The notes under the pieces: model-generated
What the model was told of the DNA's origin: nothing
The model's input: the letters and a program-made list of their open reading frames with translations, nothing else
Databases searched by the model: none
Shown: piece by piece, positions 16,226 through 31,200 of the stretch
Layout: the number at the start of each line of letters is the position of its first letter
Numbering within the stretch: position 1 is the stretch's first letter
Translations under genes and position numbers: made by a program
Source of the DNA: G963663525 sp963663525
Lineage (GTDB): Bacteria; Myxococcota_A; SURF-8; G963663525
DNA length: 64,000 nucleotides
NCBI GenBank assembly: GCA_963663525.2
Contig: CAXXHC010000003.1
Span: 1,736,001 to 1,800,000, forward strand
Reading direction: 5' to 3'

Positions 16226-19200
16226 TTATTCCGAACAGATTCCTTCCTCGCAGACGCCTTCGCCGTCGCTGCAGGCGGTCTGATCGGGGAGGGAACAGGC
16301 GATGCACTCTGTTCCGTTGTAGAGATCGGCGGTGCATTCGTTGTCGTCTTCGCACACTAGCCCGATACCGGTGACCGAGATGTTGTCGAGCCATGCCCGG
16401 TCGCGGCCCTCGGAATCTTCGTAATCCTTGATGTACCCCCAGTCGAGGCTGTGGAGACCGGGTTCCAGAGCGACCTCATGGAGGGTCCAATCGGTGTATC
16501 CCGACCACTGACCGACCAATTGGCCATCCAGGTAAAAGACGAGGAAGTCGCCATCTTCTTCACTTTCGACTTTGTACGTGAAAGACACCTGTCCGCTTTC
16601 GTTCAGCGTGACGTTGAAACCGAGCCAACTCGTCTGATTGTCGCCGATATCGCCGCTCGTAGCGGAGTAGACGCCTTCATACACGCGCGACCCAGTAACC
16701 ATCCAGTCCGCCTCGCCACCCGACTGCCAACCCGGATCGATTTCACCCGATTCGAAATCCTCTGCCACGTTCGAACCATAGCCGCCGCACAGACCTCCTG
16801 CGCAGTATCCGCCGTTGCGGCATGGCTCGCAATCGTCCACGGCGAAGGGAACGCAGGAGCCGTCCTGGCAGGTGTCGTTCGTGCAGTCCAGGGAATCTTC
16901 ATCGCAGGGGGTGTCGTTGGTCACCGGCGGATGTTCGCACGACCCGCTTTGACAGATGTCTGAAGTACAGGGGTTGTCGTCTTCGTCGCAGGGCGTGTCG
17001 TCGGGTACAGGAGAGGTCTGACAGGCTCCGGAACCGTCGCATTGGCCTGTCTGGGTGCAGGCGTTGCCGTCCTCGCATTCAAGGCCGGAAGGCAGCGCGC
17101 AGAACACGCAGGCTTCTTCGCCCATCAGATCGGCGGTGCAGGACAAGTCGTCGGTGCATAGAGGATCGGGAATGGTTCGTACAAGGATGTCGTCGATCCA
17201 CACCTTGTCGCGGCCTTCGAAGTTTGAGTTGTCTTTTGAGTACCACCAGTACAAGGTGTAATCGCCTGCATCCAACGGGAATTCGGCGTAGGTCCAATCC
17301 GTATCGCCGCTCCATGTTCCCAGTCCCAAGCCGTCTACTGCGAAAAACAGTTCGTCCCGGTCGGCTTCGGTGTCGGTTTTCAGATAGAACGACACGATTC
17401 CCGGGGCATCGAGTGATACGGAATACAGCCGGAATTCGCTGTCGCCGGAGTTGGGAATCGGGTTGCTGGCGTAGGATTTCGTGCCGGTGTGGGCTTCGTC
17501 TTCGGCAACGGCCCAATAGGCGTCCCCGCTCCAACCGTAGCTGTTGTGGCGTATGCCGCCGGATTCGAAGGTTTCGTCACAGACGACCGTGTGTCCGCTG
17601 CAAGTCCCGCCTGCGCAGAATCGTTCGCCGTCTCCACCGCAGGGTTCGCAGTCCATCTTGGAGTCCATGACCGTACAATACCCTTCCTCGGAACAGGTTT
17701 TCGGCGTGCAGTCGGAGGGATCGTCGTCGCAATCGGTGCCTGTAGGAACGGGATCGTGCGTGCAGGCTCCATCGAAGCAAACATCTTCGGTGCACGTGTT
17801 ACCGTCGTCGTTGCAAGGCAGTCCGTTTTCCACCGGATCGTGGACGCATTCGCCGTCAAGGCAGCTGTCCGCCGTACAGGGATTGCCATCGTCGTTGCAG
17901 GACAGTCCGTTGTCAACCGGGTTTCCTTGTTGGCATTCGCCGTCCTGGCAAATGTTGTGTTGCGTGCAATCCCCGACGATGTCGCAGTCCGTACCATCGG
18001 GAAGGATGCATTCGGTGCAATCTTCTCCAATACTCGGTACGAAAGTCGTGCAGTTTTCATCAGAGTAACAATAGTTTTCGTATTCAATGCGGATGTTATC
18101 GACCCAGACCCGGTTGTCACCCATGATTTCGGTGTTGCGGCAGTAGTAATACCACACCAGTTCACTCGAACCTTCGTCGAGGTAGAGTGAGGCTTGCTGC
18201 CAGTCGGTCGTTTCGTCCCAATAGTGCCACGAACCGTAAGAACTCCAGAATTCCAGCTCGCATTCTCCTCTTGGCGTGTCGAGTTTGAACCAGAACGTGA
18301 CTCTTGCGGATCTCAGGAGATCGATGTAGTAGTACAATTCGTGATTCTGATACGAATCGGTCGGGAATGCCATGGCCGAGAATTCACCCTCGTAGGCAAG
18401 GTCGTTCGTCACGTACCATAATTCATCACCACCCGTCGCCCAGTTCTCGCCGAAAATGCCGTCCTCGAAACCTTCCTCCATCAACGAGGCTTCGTAGCAA
18501 GCGCCACCTCCACACAGTCCACCGTCCAAGCACTCGGTGCAGTCGGGTAGATTTTGCGGCGTGCACACGTCGCCGATGCAAACGTCCTCGGTGCAGTCCA
18601 AGCCGTTCGTGTCGCAGGACTGGCCGTCGCGATCGATGATATGGCAGCTTCCCTGCTGGCAGGCGCCATTCGTGCAGGGATTGCCCTCGTCGCAGACCGT
18701 GCCGTTTACAGCCGGACAGGCAACACAGGACGAGCCGTTGAACAGCGCCGTAGAGCATTCCTCCAATTCAGAGCATTCACTGCCGCTCACGGAGATGGAA
18801 TCGATCATCAGCGTGGCCGGGTATTGGGGATCGAAGCTGTAATCGTTGCGGATTTCCCACGTGATCTCATGGATTCCCGGTTCATAGATGTAATTGCTGT
18901 ATGACGACCAGTACGAGCTGTTGTAATTGGTGCTGTAGAAGCTTTCGCCGTCCACGGAGAGATCGAACGTGCCATGGTAGTTATAATTATGCCCATTGTA
19001 GAACATGTAGCGGAAACTGAAGTAGGCGTAACTCTGCGTGGTGTAGAATTTCAGAGATATCGATGTGGTTTCACCCTCTTCATCCACCTTGGCGAACAGA
19101 GCATAGCTTCCCGCGTAGGGAGGCAGTCCGTGGTCGTTCTGTTTTCGTACGACCCAGGGATTCTCCTCGTCGTTGTACCAGGCGTAGGAGGAATCGAGGC

Positions 19201-22200
19201 AGCCCCTTTGCGGTGCGCAGGACTCGAAGCCTTCATTTACGGTTGAATTCAGTCCTCCGCATTCTCCTCCGGCGCAGAAACTTCGACCATCGCTGCCGCA
19301 GGCGGTACAGTCCGGCATGGATGCCGCGACGCATAGGCCGTCGTCGCAATACTGTATGGAGCAGTCGTCGGGGGCTTCGTCGCAGTTCGTGCCGTCGGCG
19401 AGATAGGTTCCGGGACGGCAGCCAAGCTTCTCGTGGCAGGTTTCCGCGCCGTTGCAGGGGTTGCCGTCATCGCAGTAAGAATCGTCCGGCACGTGTTCGA
19501 TGGTGTCGGTTTCCTCATTGCAGGTATCGATGGTGCAATCCACGCCGTCACTCATGGGCGGCAACTCGCCGTCCTGGCAGCCGTAATTGTTATTGCAGAC
19601 CTCCACGCCATTGCAGAACAGTCCGTCGTCGCAATCGATGGGCGTTCCCGAGCAATCACCAAAGCCGTCGCAGTGATCTTCCTCTGTGCAGGCGTCATCG
19701 TCGTCGCAGAGCGTTTGAGCATCGCTGGGCGGATGCGAACAGATGCCGGTGCCGTCGCAGACGTCTTCGGTGCAATCGTTGCCATCGCTGTTGCAGGGGA
19801 TTCCGGCGTCTAGCGCTACGTGATCGCAGGCAGGAACTCCCCGGTCGTCGAGGCAGATATCGTCGGTGCATTCGTTCTCGTCGTCGCAACTGAAAGGCTC
19901 GTGCACGCATCCCGCGAGATCATCGCAGGAATCCACAGTGCAGGGGTCGCCGTCGTCACAGTCCATGCTTTGTCCCGTCACACATACACCCGACAGGCAG
20001 AAGTCATCCGGGGTGCACGTCGATCCGTCGGCGTCGCAGACCGTGCCGTCGGGAACAGTGGTGTTGCATTCGCCGTCCAGGCACTGGTCGAGAGTGCAGG
20101 GGTTGCCGTCGTCGTCGCAGGGAGTGCCGTCCTCGGAAGGCTCGATGAAGCATTCCCCGTTCCAGCCTTCCTGCGTACACGGATCTTCGTCGCGGCATTC
20201 GGAATGCGGCTCGCAGATCTCTCCGTTGCAGAATCCTCCCCGACCGACGCAAAGGGCCGCCCGGTTGCAGCTTCTGATCGTGTCTCCGCAGCGCCACATG
20301 TTGTCCGGATCGCTATCGCCCGGAACCCAGAAGTTGCCGACGCCGTCGGGACATGTCGCGAGGTCCACACCGTCGTTGGCGATGGTGTCGTAGTTCCAGT
20401 AGGGTTCGACCCATCCGGCCTGGGTGATGGTCAGATATTCCTCGTGTGTAATCAGTTCCGATCCTCGCTCCTGACACCATTCCTTTGCCGAGTCGCCATA
20501 TGGCAGGCAGGGATCGGAGATGTGGGTCAGGCAGACACCGCCGTATTGACCCAACTCGCATTCGTTCCAGGTGCCGCAACGGGTGCCAAGGGGAGCCGTT
20601 GCGTGCGTGCACTCTCCTATAGCGTTGCACAAATCGCTGGTGCAGTCGTTGCCGTCGTCCGTGCAGGGAGTTCCCTCCGTGACGAATTCATGGATGCATT
20701 CTCCCAGACCGTTACAGGAGTCGGATGTGCAGGGATTCTCGTCTTCGGTGCAGGATACACCGGATTCCACCGGATTCGCCTGGCATTCGCCGGATTGGCA
20801 GGTGCCTTCGTTCATGCAATCGGAGCCGTCCCAGCAATTCCAACCATCTGCAAGCAGGGACGTCGGTGTGCATTCGCCGGATTGGCAGATGGAAGCGTCC
20901 GAACAAGGGTTTGAATCATCACATGGAGCGGATTCGGCTGCTGCGCAGGTCCGGCAGTCGCCTTCGACGTTGAAATCGATCGTACAGCCGTTGCCATCGG
21001 AGCAGGTTTCGTCCACGTAGGAAACGGTGATATCGTCGAGCCAGATGTGATCGTCGAATTCCGGCTCCACTACGCCGCTGTAATACCAGAACAGCCAATA
21101 CGATCCTGGTGCCAAGTAGTGCTCCTGCATACTCCAGTCGCTGGTGCCCGTCCATAGCCGTTCGATAAATTCTGCCGTGCCGTCGCCGAAGCCAAGGACT
21201 TGACCTCGGGTAATCTCACCTTCTCCACCCAGTTCTGCCGGGAAGGTGTTCAGTTTTTGCCACCAGCTTACTTTGGCAGGCTTGTCGATTTCCATTCGAA
21301 TCCAAAGTTCGACGAAGAACTCGCCTTCGTCTCCCGACATCGTCGAGAATGACCAGTTACCTTCTACGGCTTCCGTCTCGTCGAGGTTCCATGATGCGTT
21401 GTCCGTCCAGTAGTTCCAGTTGGAGTTCATGCCATCTTCGAATCTCTCGTGGAAGAACTCCAGTGGCTGGTGACAGGTGCCATCGAAACAGTATCCCGAG
21501 ATGATGTCGTCGCCCTTGCAGGGACTGCATTCATCCACGTTGACAATGTTGCATGTTCCCTCGATACACGTGCCGTCGACGCAGTTGTCTGGATCGTCGT
21601 CGCAAATCGCACCTTCATCGAGAGGCGTACCTTCAAGGCAACCAAGAGTCTCGTTGCAGGTTTCGACTCCGTTGCAGGGCTCGCCGTCGTCGCAGAAATC
21701 GTCCATCGGATCGTGCAAGATGCCCATTTCCCAATCGCACCAATCATGCGTACAGTCTATACCGTCGTCGAGGTCCGGCGGAGTGCCTTCTTGGCAACCT
21801 ACCAATGGTTCGCAGGTTTCCTCACCGTTGCAGAAATTGTCGTCTGTACACCATTCGTCCATCGGGACATGGAGAATCGTATCGTTTTCCTCGTCGCAGA
21901 CTTCATCGGTGCACCACACATCGTCAGGATCCTGTGGGGCTGCTCCTTCCTGGCAACCGAGGAATTCGTTGCAGGTTTCGACGCCGTTGCAATACAGACC
22001 GTCGTCGCAACGTTCGTCCATCGGGTAATGGACGGGGATGTCCAGTGCCTCGTCGCAGGCATCGTCCGTACAGGCCAGACCGTCGTCAACAAGCGGATCG
22101 CCGCCAGGCAGGCATTGTCCCTGATCGTCGCAGGTTTCCATCCCGTTGCAATACACCCCGTCACTGCAGGAACTGCCTTCCGGTAAAGGCTCGTGATGGC

Positions 22201-25200
22201 ACGAATCGACCAGCCAACTGTCTACAGTGCAGGGATTGTCGTCGTTGCAGTCGGTTTCGATGCAAACACCGTCGATGCATACGCTGTCTTCTCCGCAAGG
22301 CGTATCGTTTGGAGCCCATTCCACGTCGCAGACTCCGCTCTCACACGTTCCGATAGGCGAGGTGCAGGGGTTGTCGTCATCGCAGGCCCATCCGTCAGGG
22401 TAGGGACAGTACATGCAGTTCGTACCGGCGGAGAGGTTTTCGAGACAATCGACCTCATCGAAGTTGGCGCAGATATTCCCGCTGATGGTGATCTGGTCCA
22501 GGTAGAATATCGGTTGCGCCGTCGAACTATAATTGTATTCGAAAGACAGGTTGCAGCGGAATTCGTGCTCTCCGACGGTATCGATTTGGATGGTTCGCTG
22601 ATACCAGTAGGAACTGTCGTAACGAGTCTCAAAATCAAGCACATCGTCGATATAGCATCGAATGTACGAGTTGTAGTCGGTGAGATTCTTGCGCAATTCC
22701 CAGTATGAAAACTCCGTGTTCGGATCGTTGGTGAAGAAGGTCATCGCGATTTCGGTACTTTGGCCGTACTCGAAAACCTGCCCTTTCAACGCATATCGGC
22801 CCTCCGGCTGGTTCGAGAGTCCCTCGATACCTTCCATTGCAAGGTCTATAGGCTGCCATGGCAGTTCTTCGTCGTTGGTCCAGCGCACGTTCGGGTGGAA
22901 ACAGCCGGAATATGGCGCACAGAATTCGAATCCTTCCATGAAGGTTTCTCCGTAGCCTCCGCAGCTTCCACCAGCACAGGAGAAGTCGCCGTCTTCTCCG
23001 CAGGGGCTGCAATCCGGCAGAAGGTCCGTCGAGCACTCTCCGTCGAGACATACCGACACACGGCAATCCGTGGGATCTGCATCGCAGGAGGTACCGTTGG
23101 CAAGGTTGCCTCCGGACAGGCAGCCAAGTGTCAGATGACAGGTTTCGACGCCGTTGCAGTAATTTTCGTCGTTGCAGAGACTATCCATCGGAACGTGCAG
23201 AACTGCGTCGTTCTCTTCGTCACAGAAGTCCTGGGTGCAGTCCACGCCGTCGTCCACGGCGGGAGCCTGTCCGTATACGCATCCCGTTCCTGGTTCGCAT
23301 GTTTCGACGCCGTTGCAGAAGGCTCCGTCGTTGCAATCGACCGCTACACCGGCGCATTCTCCATAATCGTCGCAAACGTCGTCCTGGGTGCAGACTTCCT
23401 CGTCATCGCACTGCGTGCCCTGTGGAGCGAGTTCGTGGCGGCAGGCGCCATTGCTCCAGGAATCGATGGTGCAGGGGTTGTCGTCGTAGCAGGAAACGTG
23501 CAACAGGCATTCGCCGTTATCACAGGCTCCAATGTCTGAAACGCAAAGGATGCCCCGGCGGTAGTCGTAGGTATCGCCGCAAGCGTACAGGCCATCAGGA
23601 GAGCTATAGGTAGGAGCGTACATGTTGCAAACGCCGTCGCTGCAATTCTGCGGACAGTTTTCGACGGGCACGTTGCGATAGTACGAATTCGGTCTCAACC
23701 AGCCGGCGTCGGTGACGGCAATCCACTCATCGTACGTCAGCAGCCGAGAATTACGGTCCGCACACCACTGTCGAGCACTACCGGGAAGGCTATAGTCAGA
23801 CAGGTAGCTGAGGCAATACCCAGCGTACACGCCCTGATCACAATCGTTCTTATGGCACACCGTGTCGTCCGGTTGCATTTCTTCGACGCACTCGCCTCCT
23901 TCATTGCAGAATCCGGTGACGCAATCGCTTTCCCAATAGCCACATTCGGTGCCTTGCAGAACGGGTGTATGTCCGCAAAGACCCTGACCGTCACAGATAT
24001 CCTCGGTGCATTCGTTGCCTTCGTCCGTGCAGGGCGTGCCTTCATGGTGGGCGGGATGGGTGCAGGTTCCCGAATCGTTGCAGATGTCCTTGGTGCACTC
24101 GAATTCGTCGCCCTCGCACGGCGTACCTTCAATCGAAGATTCGTGCACGATGCACTCGCCACCCAGGCAGGTGTCGAATGCAGAGCAGGAGTCTCCATCG
24201 TCGCATTCGCTGCCGTCCACGGCGTCGCAGGCGATGCAGCTTTCGCCGTCGAAGGTTTCGATGGTGCAACTGTTCTCGTCTGTGTCCTCGCAGGGTGCTT
24301 CGAGACCCGTGATGTGGATGTCGTCGACCGTGACGATATCGGTGGAGTCGTAGTCGTACTGATTGAAGGCGACCCATTTGAACGTATAATGGCCGGGTTC
24401 GAGGCTGGAAGTGGAGTACGACTCCCAGCTATACGCGTACGAGTCGTAAAGCTGCCGTGAGTCGTTGATGTAGAAGGAGATGTACGTATCGCTATTCTTG
24501 ATTTGATACCAGAATGAGATATCCCCGGTTTGTTTCAGGTCCACTTCGATTTCAAGCCAGGAACTCGTATAGCGAGGCAGTTCGACAACGCCAACGGATC
24601 TCGACGAAGACCTGTACCTGCCTTCGAGTATAACCCACGGATGTTCTGCGGCGGTTCTCCAGTTTCCGTGCAGCACGTTGCCGTCGAAGCCTTCGAGGAT
24701 CTCCATCGGCTGTCCTCCGCAAACGCCGCCGATACACAGTTCAGCTTCGCCGCATTCGGCGCAGTCTTCGCGCGTGCTCGATTCGCAAGACCCCGAAACG
24801 CATTGGTAATCCTCACAATCGAAGGCGTTTCCATCGCAGGAAGTTTCGTCGTCCACGGCATCGTGCATACAGGTTCCGGACAAGCAGGTGTCGGACGTGC
24901 ACGGGTTGGCGTCGTCAACGCAGGCCGTGCCGTCATCCAAAGATGCCCCGCCCATGCATGTGCCGGACTGGCAGAGAGTTCCTTCCGTGCAGGAATTCCC
25001 ATCGTCGCAGGCGATGTCGTTGGGAGCGTCGCAGGCGATGCAGGCCACGCCGTCGTAAAGATCTTCGGTGCAGGGATTTTCGTCGTCGCACTCGTAGGAA
25101 ACGTGGGTGACCGTTACGTTGTCGATCCAGACCGTATCTTCGTATGACGTGTAGTAATAATTTTTGTAATAGCGGAATTCGATGGTGTGACTGCCGGAAT

Positions 25201-28200
25201 CCAATCCGTATGTATAGTTTGTGTAGTCATTGATGTTCCCGCTCCAACTGTTTATCAGCGTTTCATCGACAAACAACAGGAGGTAATCATCGTAGGAATC
25301 CGTGCGGACTCGGTAGTCGAAGCTCAACGTTCCGGGTTCGAGAAGTTCGACCTGGAAACGCAACCACGTGTGTTGGAGATGGTCGATAGCACCGCTTCGT
25401 ACCGAGAAGTTGTCGCCTTCGTTCTCTATGGTCCAGGGTAATGCGCCGCCCGATGTCCAATTTTCAGGAATGACGCCCGATTCGAAATCCTCCTCCAACA
25501 GTATGTCTACGCCATTGCAGGCGCCACCCGCACACAAGCCCTGACCATTTTCTCCGCAGGACTGGCAGTCCGGTAGAGGCAAGGCTTCGCAGTAACCCAT
25601 CTGGCAACTGTCGAAAGTACAATCCGAATCGTTTTCGTCGCAACTGGTTCCATCCTCGACGGGTGTGTGTTTGCATTCCCCGGATAGACAGATGTCCTCG
25701 GTACATGGGTTTTCGTCGTCGAAACAGGAGACGCCGTCTTCGGCAGGAGGATGCGTGCAGGCACCTTCTTCACAGATGTCTAGCGTGCAAGGATCTTCGT
25801 CACTTTCGCAGGGTTCACCGTAAGGCAGATTGGAGTGGGTGCAGGATGGTTCGCCTTCGACCGTTTCGCAGGTGTCTGTCGTGCAGGATATCCCGTCGTC
25901 GCAATCGAACGGATCGTTGACGCAGCCATCGTAAGGATCGCAGGTGTCCACGGAGCAGGGATCGCTGTCGTCGCAGTAGGAATCAAGCGGCAAATTGATA
26001 CAGCCTCCGAAAAGCGGGTTGCAGGTGTCGATAGTGCAGTCCACGGAATCGTTGCACAATATGTGTTCCGGTGTATGCAATACGTTGTCATTTTCCTCAT
26101 CGCAGGCATCCACCGTGCAGGCGATGCTGTCGTCGATTGCCGGAGCATTTCCGTCCTTACAGCCGCGAATGGGATCGCAGGTTTCAGCCCCGTTGCAAAA
26201 GATGTCGTCGTCGCAATTTTCGTCGTTTGCATCATGCAGGATGATATCGTTTTCCTCATCGCACCAGTCGTCGGTGCAATCGATGCCGTCTCCAAGCCAG
26301 GGTGCTCCTCCGGCGATGCATTCACCGCTCCCGTCGCAGGTGTCACGACCGTTGCAGAACAATCCGTCGTCGCAGTCGGTGCCTACAGGTGCGAAATCGT
26401 TCTGGCAAACCGTTCCCGTCCAGGAATCGATGGTGCAGGGGTTGTCGTCGTCGCAATCCTCGTACTGTTCGCAAGATCCGTCATTGCATGAACCACCCAT
26501 GGCGCAGGGGGTGCCGTCGGGCATGGGATCGGACTGGCAGAATCCGAATTGGCAGGAGCCGATGCTTGCCGTGCATTCGTTGCCGTCGTTGCAGGGTTGA
26601 TCGTCTTCCACGGGACAGTAGAGGCATTCGTCGCCGGTAAACAGCGTGTTCGTGCAAACTACCGTGTCGGCACAAGCATCGCCATCGAAAATGACGTTCA
26701 TCACCGAAAGGCAAGGAGTTCGACCGGAACTGCTGTTAAGATTTGTAACGCTCCAACTCAGGGTGTGGATGCCTGGAGTTTCAACGGTGAATTCCGTGTT
26801 ACGCTTGTAGTAGTAACTATAAATATCAGACATGTACTCGGTATCGTCCACAGTGAATAACATACGATGGCTTGTCGAGTAAGAACTTCCATCGTAATAC
26901 AAGTAATAGAACCGGACTGTGGTGTTTTTGCGAATCGTATGCACGTTCAGGCGGATCGTCTTCGTTTCATCGGTATCATAGGCGCATGTGCTTACGGCCA
27001 TTTCTCCCAGTTGATAACCCCGTGGGGTTTCTTCGGAGAACGTCCAGTCGTCGTCGGTACTCCACGCATAGTCGGGATTGAAGCAGCCATCAGGGCAGGA
27101 GTCGAATGTTTCGTTGACGACACTGGAGTATCCTCCGCAATCGCCTTGGTAACAATGTAGCGAGCCATTCGAACCACACGTGCTGCAATCGGGACGCTGA
27201 TCCGTTTCGCACGTTCCGCTACGACATACGCTGACGAAGCAGTCTTCGTCGTCAGTATCGCAATCCGTGCCGTCAATCGCATTGACTCCGGAAACACAGC
27301 CCAATTCAGTATCACAGACTTCCTCGCCGTTGCAGATCAGTCCGTCGTTGCAAAAAGAGTGATTGGGTTCGTGTACGATTTCATCCGCAACCTCGTCGCA
27401 GCGGTCAAGCGTGCAGGCGATGCCGTCGTCCAGAACCAGGGGCTCTCCGGCGACGCAGCCCGTTCCGGGTTCGCACACTTCCGCGCCGTTGCAAAACAAT
27501 CCGTCTTCGCAATCGATGAGAGTTCCGATGCATAGACCGTTGCTGTCGCAGCGGTCACGCAAGGTGCATGGGTTTTCATCGTTGCAGACGACTCCCGCTT
27601 CTGCCGGAGGATGAGTACAAGTTCCCGAACCGTCGCAGATGTCCGCCGTACAATCTTTGCCGTCCGAGTCGCACAGCGTTCCGGCATCAAGCGGCGGATA
27701 GTTACATCCCGGCTGACCGTTGTCGTCGTAACATTCGTTTTGAGTGCATGAGTTGCCGTCGTCGCAGGTGAACGGGGACCAGCCACAGCCATCCACAGGG
27801 TCACAGGAATCGATGGTACAGGGATTGCCGTCCGAGCAGTCGAGAGCCTCTCCAGGTTCGCACACGCCGGAATGGCAGGCGTCGTTTTGCGTGCAGATGC
27901 TGTCGTCTGCGTTGCATAACTGGCCGTTGGCAACGGGTACATTGCACATGCCCTGGATGCAGAAATCGTGGGTACAGGCGTTGTCGTCCGAGGGACAGGG
28001 CGAACCGTCGACAAGGACTTCCGTTTTGCACTCGCCTTCCCAGTAATCGCGGGTGCAGGGGTTGCCGTCGTCGCAATCGTGAATTCCACATACGCCGCTT
28101 TCATCGCAGTAGCCGTCGTCACGGATGCATAGAATGCCTCTGTAATAGTAACTGGTGTCGTCGCCGCACCCGTACACATTTGTGGGAGTGCTGTATCCCG

Positions 28201-31200
28201 GAGCGTACATGTTGCAGACGGTGCCTTCACTACAATTCGGGCAGTCATCCACAGTCATGGTTCGATAGGATGTACTCGGGCGTGTCCAACCCGCATCGAG
28301 CATTGCTAGCCATTCATCGTAGGTCGGAAGACGTGCACCACGGTCGGCGCACCACTGTCGTGCGCTGCCGGACTGGCCATAGTCGGAAATATATTCCAGG
28401 CAGATTCCGTCATAAGCTCCGACTCCGCAGGTATCGAAACCAAGCGCACATTCCGCTCCCAGCGTTATAGGTTCATGTTGGCACTGTCCCGCGTCGTCGC
28501 AATGGTCTTGGGTACAGTCGTTGCGATCGTCCTCGCAGGCGACGCCTTCGGGACCGGCTTCGTGCTGGCAGTCTCCCGAAGCGTCGCAAAGGTTGGTCGT
28601 GCAAGGGTTGCCTTCATCCGAACAGGCCGTGCCTTCCGGGAGAAATGCAGAGTCGCACTGGCCGGAATGGCAGGTGCCGATAAGCTCGCGGCAATCGACG
28701 CCGAAATTAAGGCAGGGTACGTCTTCGAGCGGTTCCTGGCAAAAGACGCAGCTTTCTTCACCCTGGTAACCGACGGTGCAGCCGTTGCCGTCGCTGCAAG
28801 CATCCGTGGGCTGGATGGTGATGTCGTCGATCCAGACCTTATCCTCATAGGAGGCGCTATAGGAGTTCTTTTGATAACGCCATTCCAAATTGTGCATTCC
28901 TTTGGATAGCGTCGCCGAGAAGAACTCCCACTCCGTTGCATTGCAGTGCCAGTAGTCATAATAGCTGCCATCGATGTAGAAATAGAGGTAGTGATTCCAG
29001 CAATTGGTGGAGGCCGCAGCGTAAAACGAAATGGTGGAAACGGTGAACACTTCGATGTCGAGCTTCAACCATGACTGCTGGCTGGAGCCGATGTCGCCAC
29101 TGGCCGCAACGTACTCTCCGGATTCCGGGTTCGTGCGCTCGACGACCGTCCATCCCAACTCGCCGCCGGTGCTCCAGGTTCCATGGCCACCGAAGGCTTC
29201 GCCATCGGGCAAAGACCCCGACTCGAAATCCTCGAATAAATGGACCGGATAGCCTCCGCAAAGTCCGTCGGCGCAGTATCCATCGGCACCGCAAGTGCTG
29301 CAGTCGGCCAGTTTCTCCGCCGTGCAAGTACCTTCCTGGCAGGTTTCAATGATGCAATCTTCTCCATCGCTGTCGCAGGAAACGCCGTTGTCAAGGTTAT
29401 CGTGTTCGCAAGTCCCGGAAAGGCAGACATCGTTTGTGCAGGGGTTTTCGTCGTCGGCACACGGCGTCTGGTCGGCAAGAGCCGAAGCCTGACATTCCCC
29501 GGAAACACAGGCCCCGGTACTTTCCGTGCAGGAGTTGCCGTCGTCGCAGATCGTTTGGTCCGCCACGGCGCAGGTCGAGCAGGTGTCGCCGTTCCATAGA
29601 TCCAGGGTGCAGTCGTTGCCGTCGTTGCATTCGAGGCCCGTACCCGTGATGAGAAGATCGTCGATCCAGAACGGTTCGAGGGCGGAAAGGTCGCCCGAAT
29701 AATGGTAGTACTGGATTTCAAAGGTATACGTCTGGTTCGCCGAAAGGGCCAGTTCGAACGTTTCCCAGTCCGTGGTTGGATCGGACGAGCCGAAAACATA
29801 GCCGGAATTGAGATAGAACGACAATTCTCCACCGATGTTCTCCCAGTCGATCGCCGACATATAGCGGATTCGGAGGGTTCCCGCGGCTTTCGTTTCAAAC
29901 GTGAGAGATGTGCTGGCGTATTCGTACTCCGAAAGTCCCGTCACCGTCATCGAAGCGTCTGCTTCATACGCTTGCACGGTCGAACGCAGCCACTCGCCAT
30001 CGTTATAAGTGGTCCAGTTTTCCGATAGCGGGAAAGACTCGAAGTTTTCCTGAATGATGATCGGCTCTCCCCCGCATACACCACCCGCACAGAGGGATTC
30101 TCCGGTTTCACCGCAGGCGGTGCAATCGTCCGAAGCCGTTTTCAGGCATTGGCCGACATCGTTGCAGGCATACGAAAGGCAGTCGTACGGATCGTCTTCT
30201 CCTCCGCAGGGATCGCCGGTATTTTTTTGCTGACTCGTGCACTCCCCGGACTGGCAGGTAAGCGTGTAGCAGTCGTCGGGATCTTCATCGCAGCTATCGC
30301 CTTCGCCAAGGGGCGTCCCCGTCTGGCAGCCGGTTCCCGGATCTCCTTCGGCCACACAGATTTCCACTCCATTGCAGGGTTCGTCGTCGTCACAATACGA
30401 GTTTTGCAACTCATGCACGACCTGGTCGTTGTCCTCGTCGCACCAGTCGTACGTGCAGTCGTAATCGTCGGGAATGTAGGCGCCGCTTCCGAGGTTGCAA
30501 CCGAGAGGGAACATGCCGGAATCGTCGGTGTTGCACCATTCCGCGCCATCGCACCACAGGCCGTTGTCGCAAAGCGAATCGAGCGGCGTATGAGTGACTT
30601 CTCCGTAATTGTCCGAAAAATCAATGCCTTCGTCGCAATGGTCTTCGGTGCAGGAAATGCCTTCATCCGGGTCGATCGCTTCTCCCGGCTGGCAGCCGAA
30701 ATACGTGTCGCAAATCTCTGCACCGTTGCAGTACAAGCCATCCTGACAGAAATCGTTGTTGGGAAGGTGGACGATACGGTCGTTTTCTTCATCGCACTGG
30801 TCGTCCGTGCAGGGGACGTGATCGGAAAGATACGGCGGAGTCCCCGCCACGCAGGAGCCTTCGCCGTTGCAGATTTCTATGCCGTTGCAGTACAGCACGT
30901 CGGGGCAGGGCGTGCCTTGGACAAGGGGTTCGTGGTGGCATACGCCGTCCCAGGTGTCCACTGTGCAGGGGTTGTCGTCGTCGCAATCGGCATGGCCGGT
31001 ACAGACGCCGGATTCACATTCTCTCCCCGCACTGCAAGGAGTGCCATCCGGGAGATTATCGGCCACACAGACACCGTTTCCACAAAGGCCGGTGGCCACT
31101 TTGCATTCGTCCGAGGTGGTGCAGGGTCGGTCGTCCGGAATATTGCAGTGCAGACAGGAGGTGCCGTCGAAAAGGTCCGACGTGCAGTACGATACGTCGT

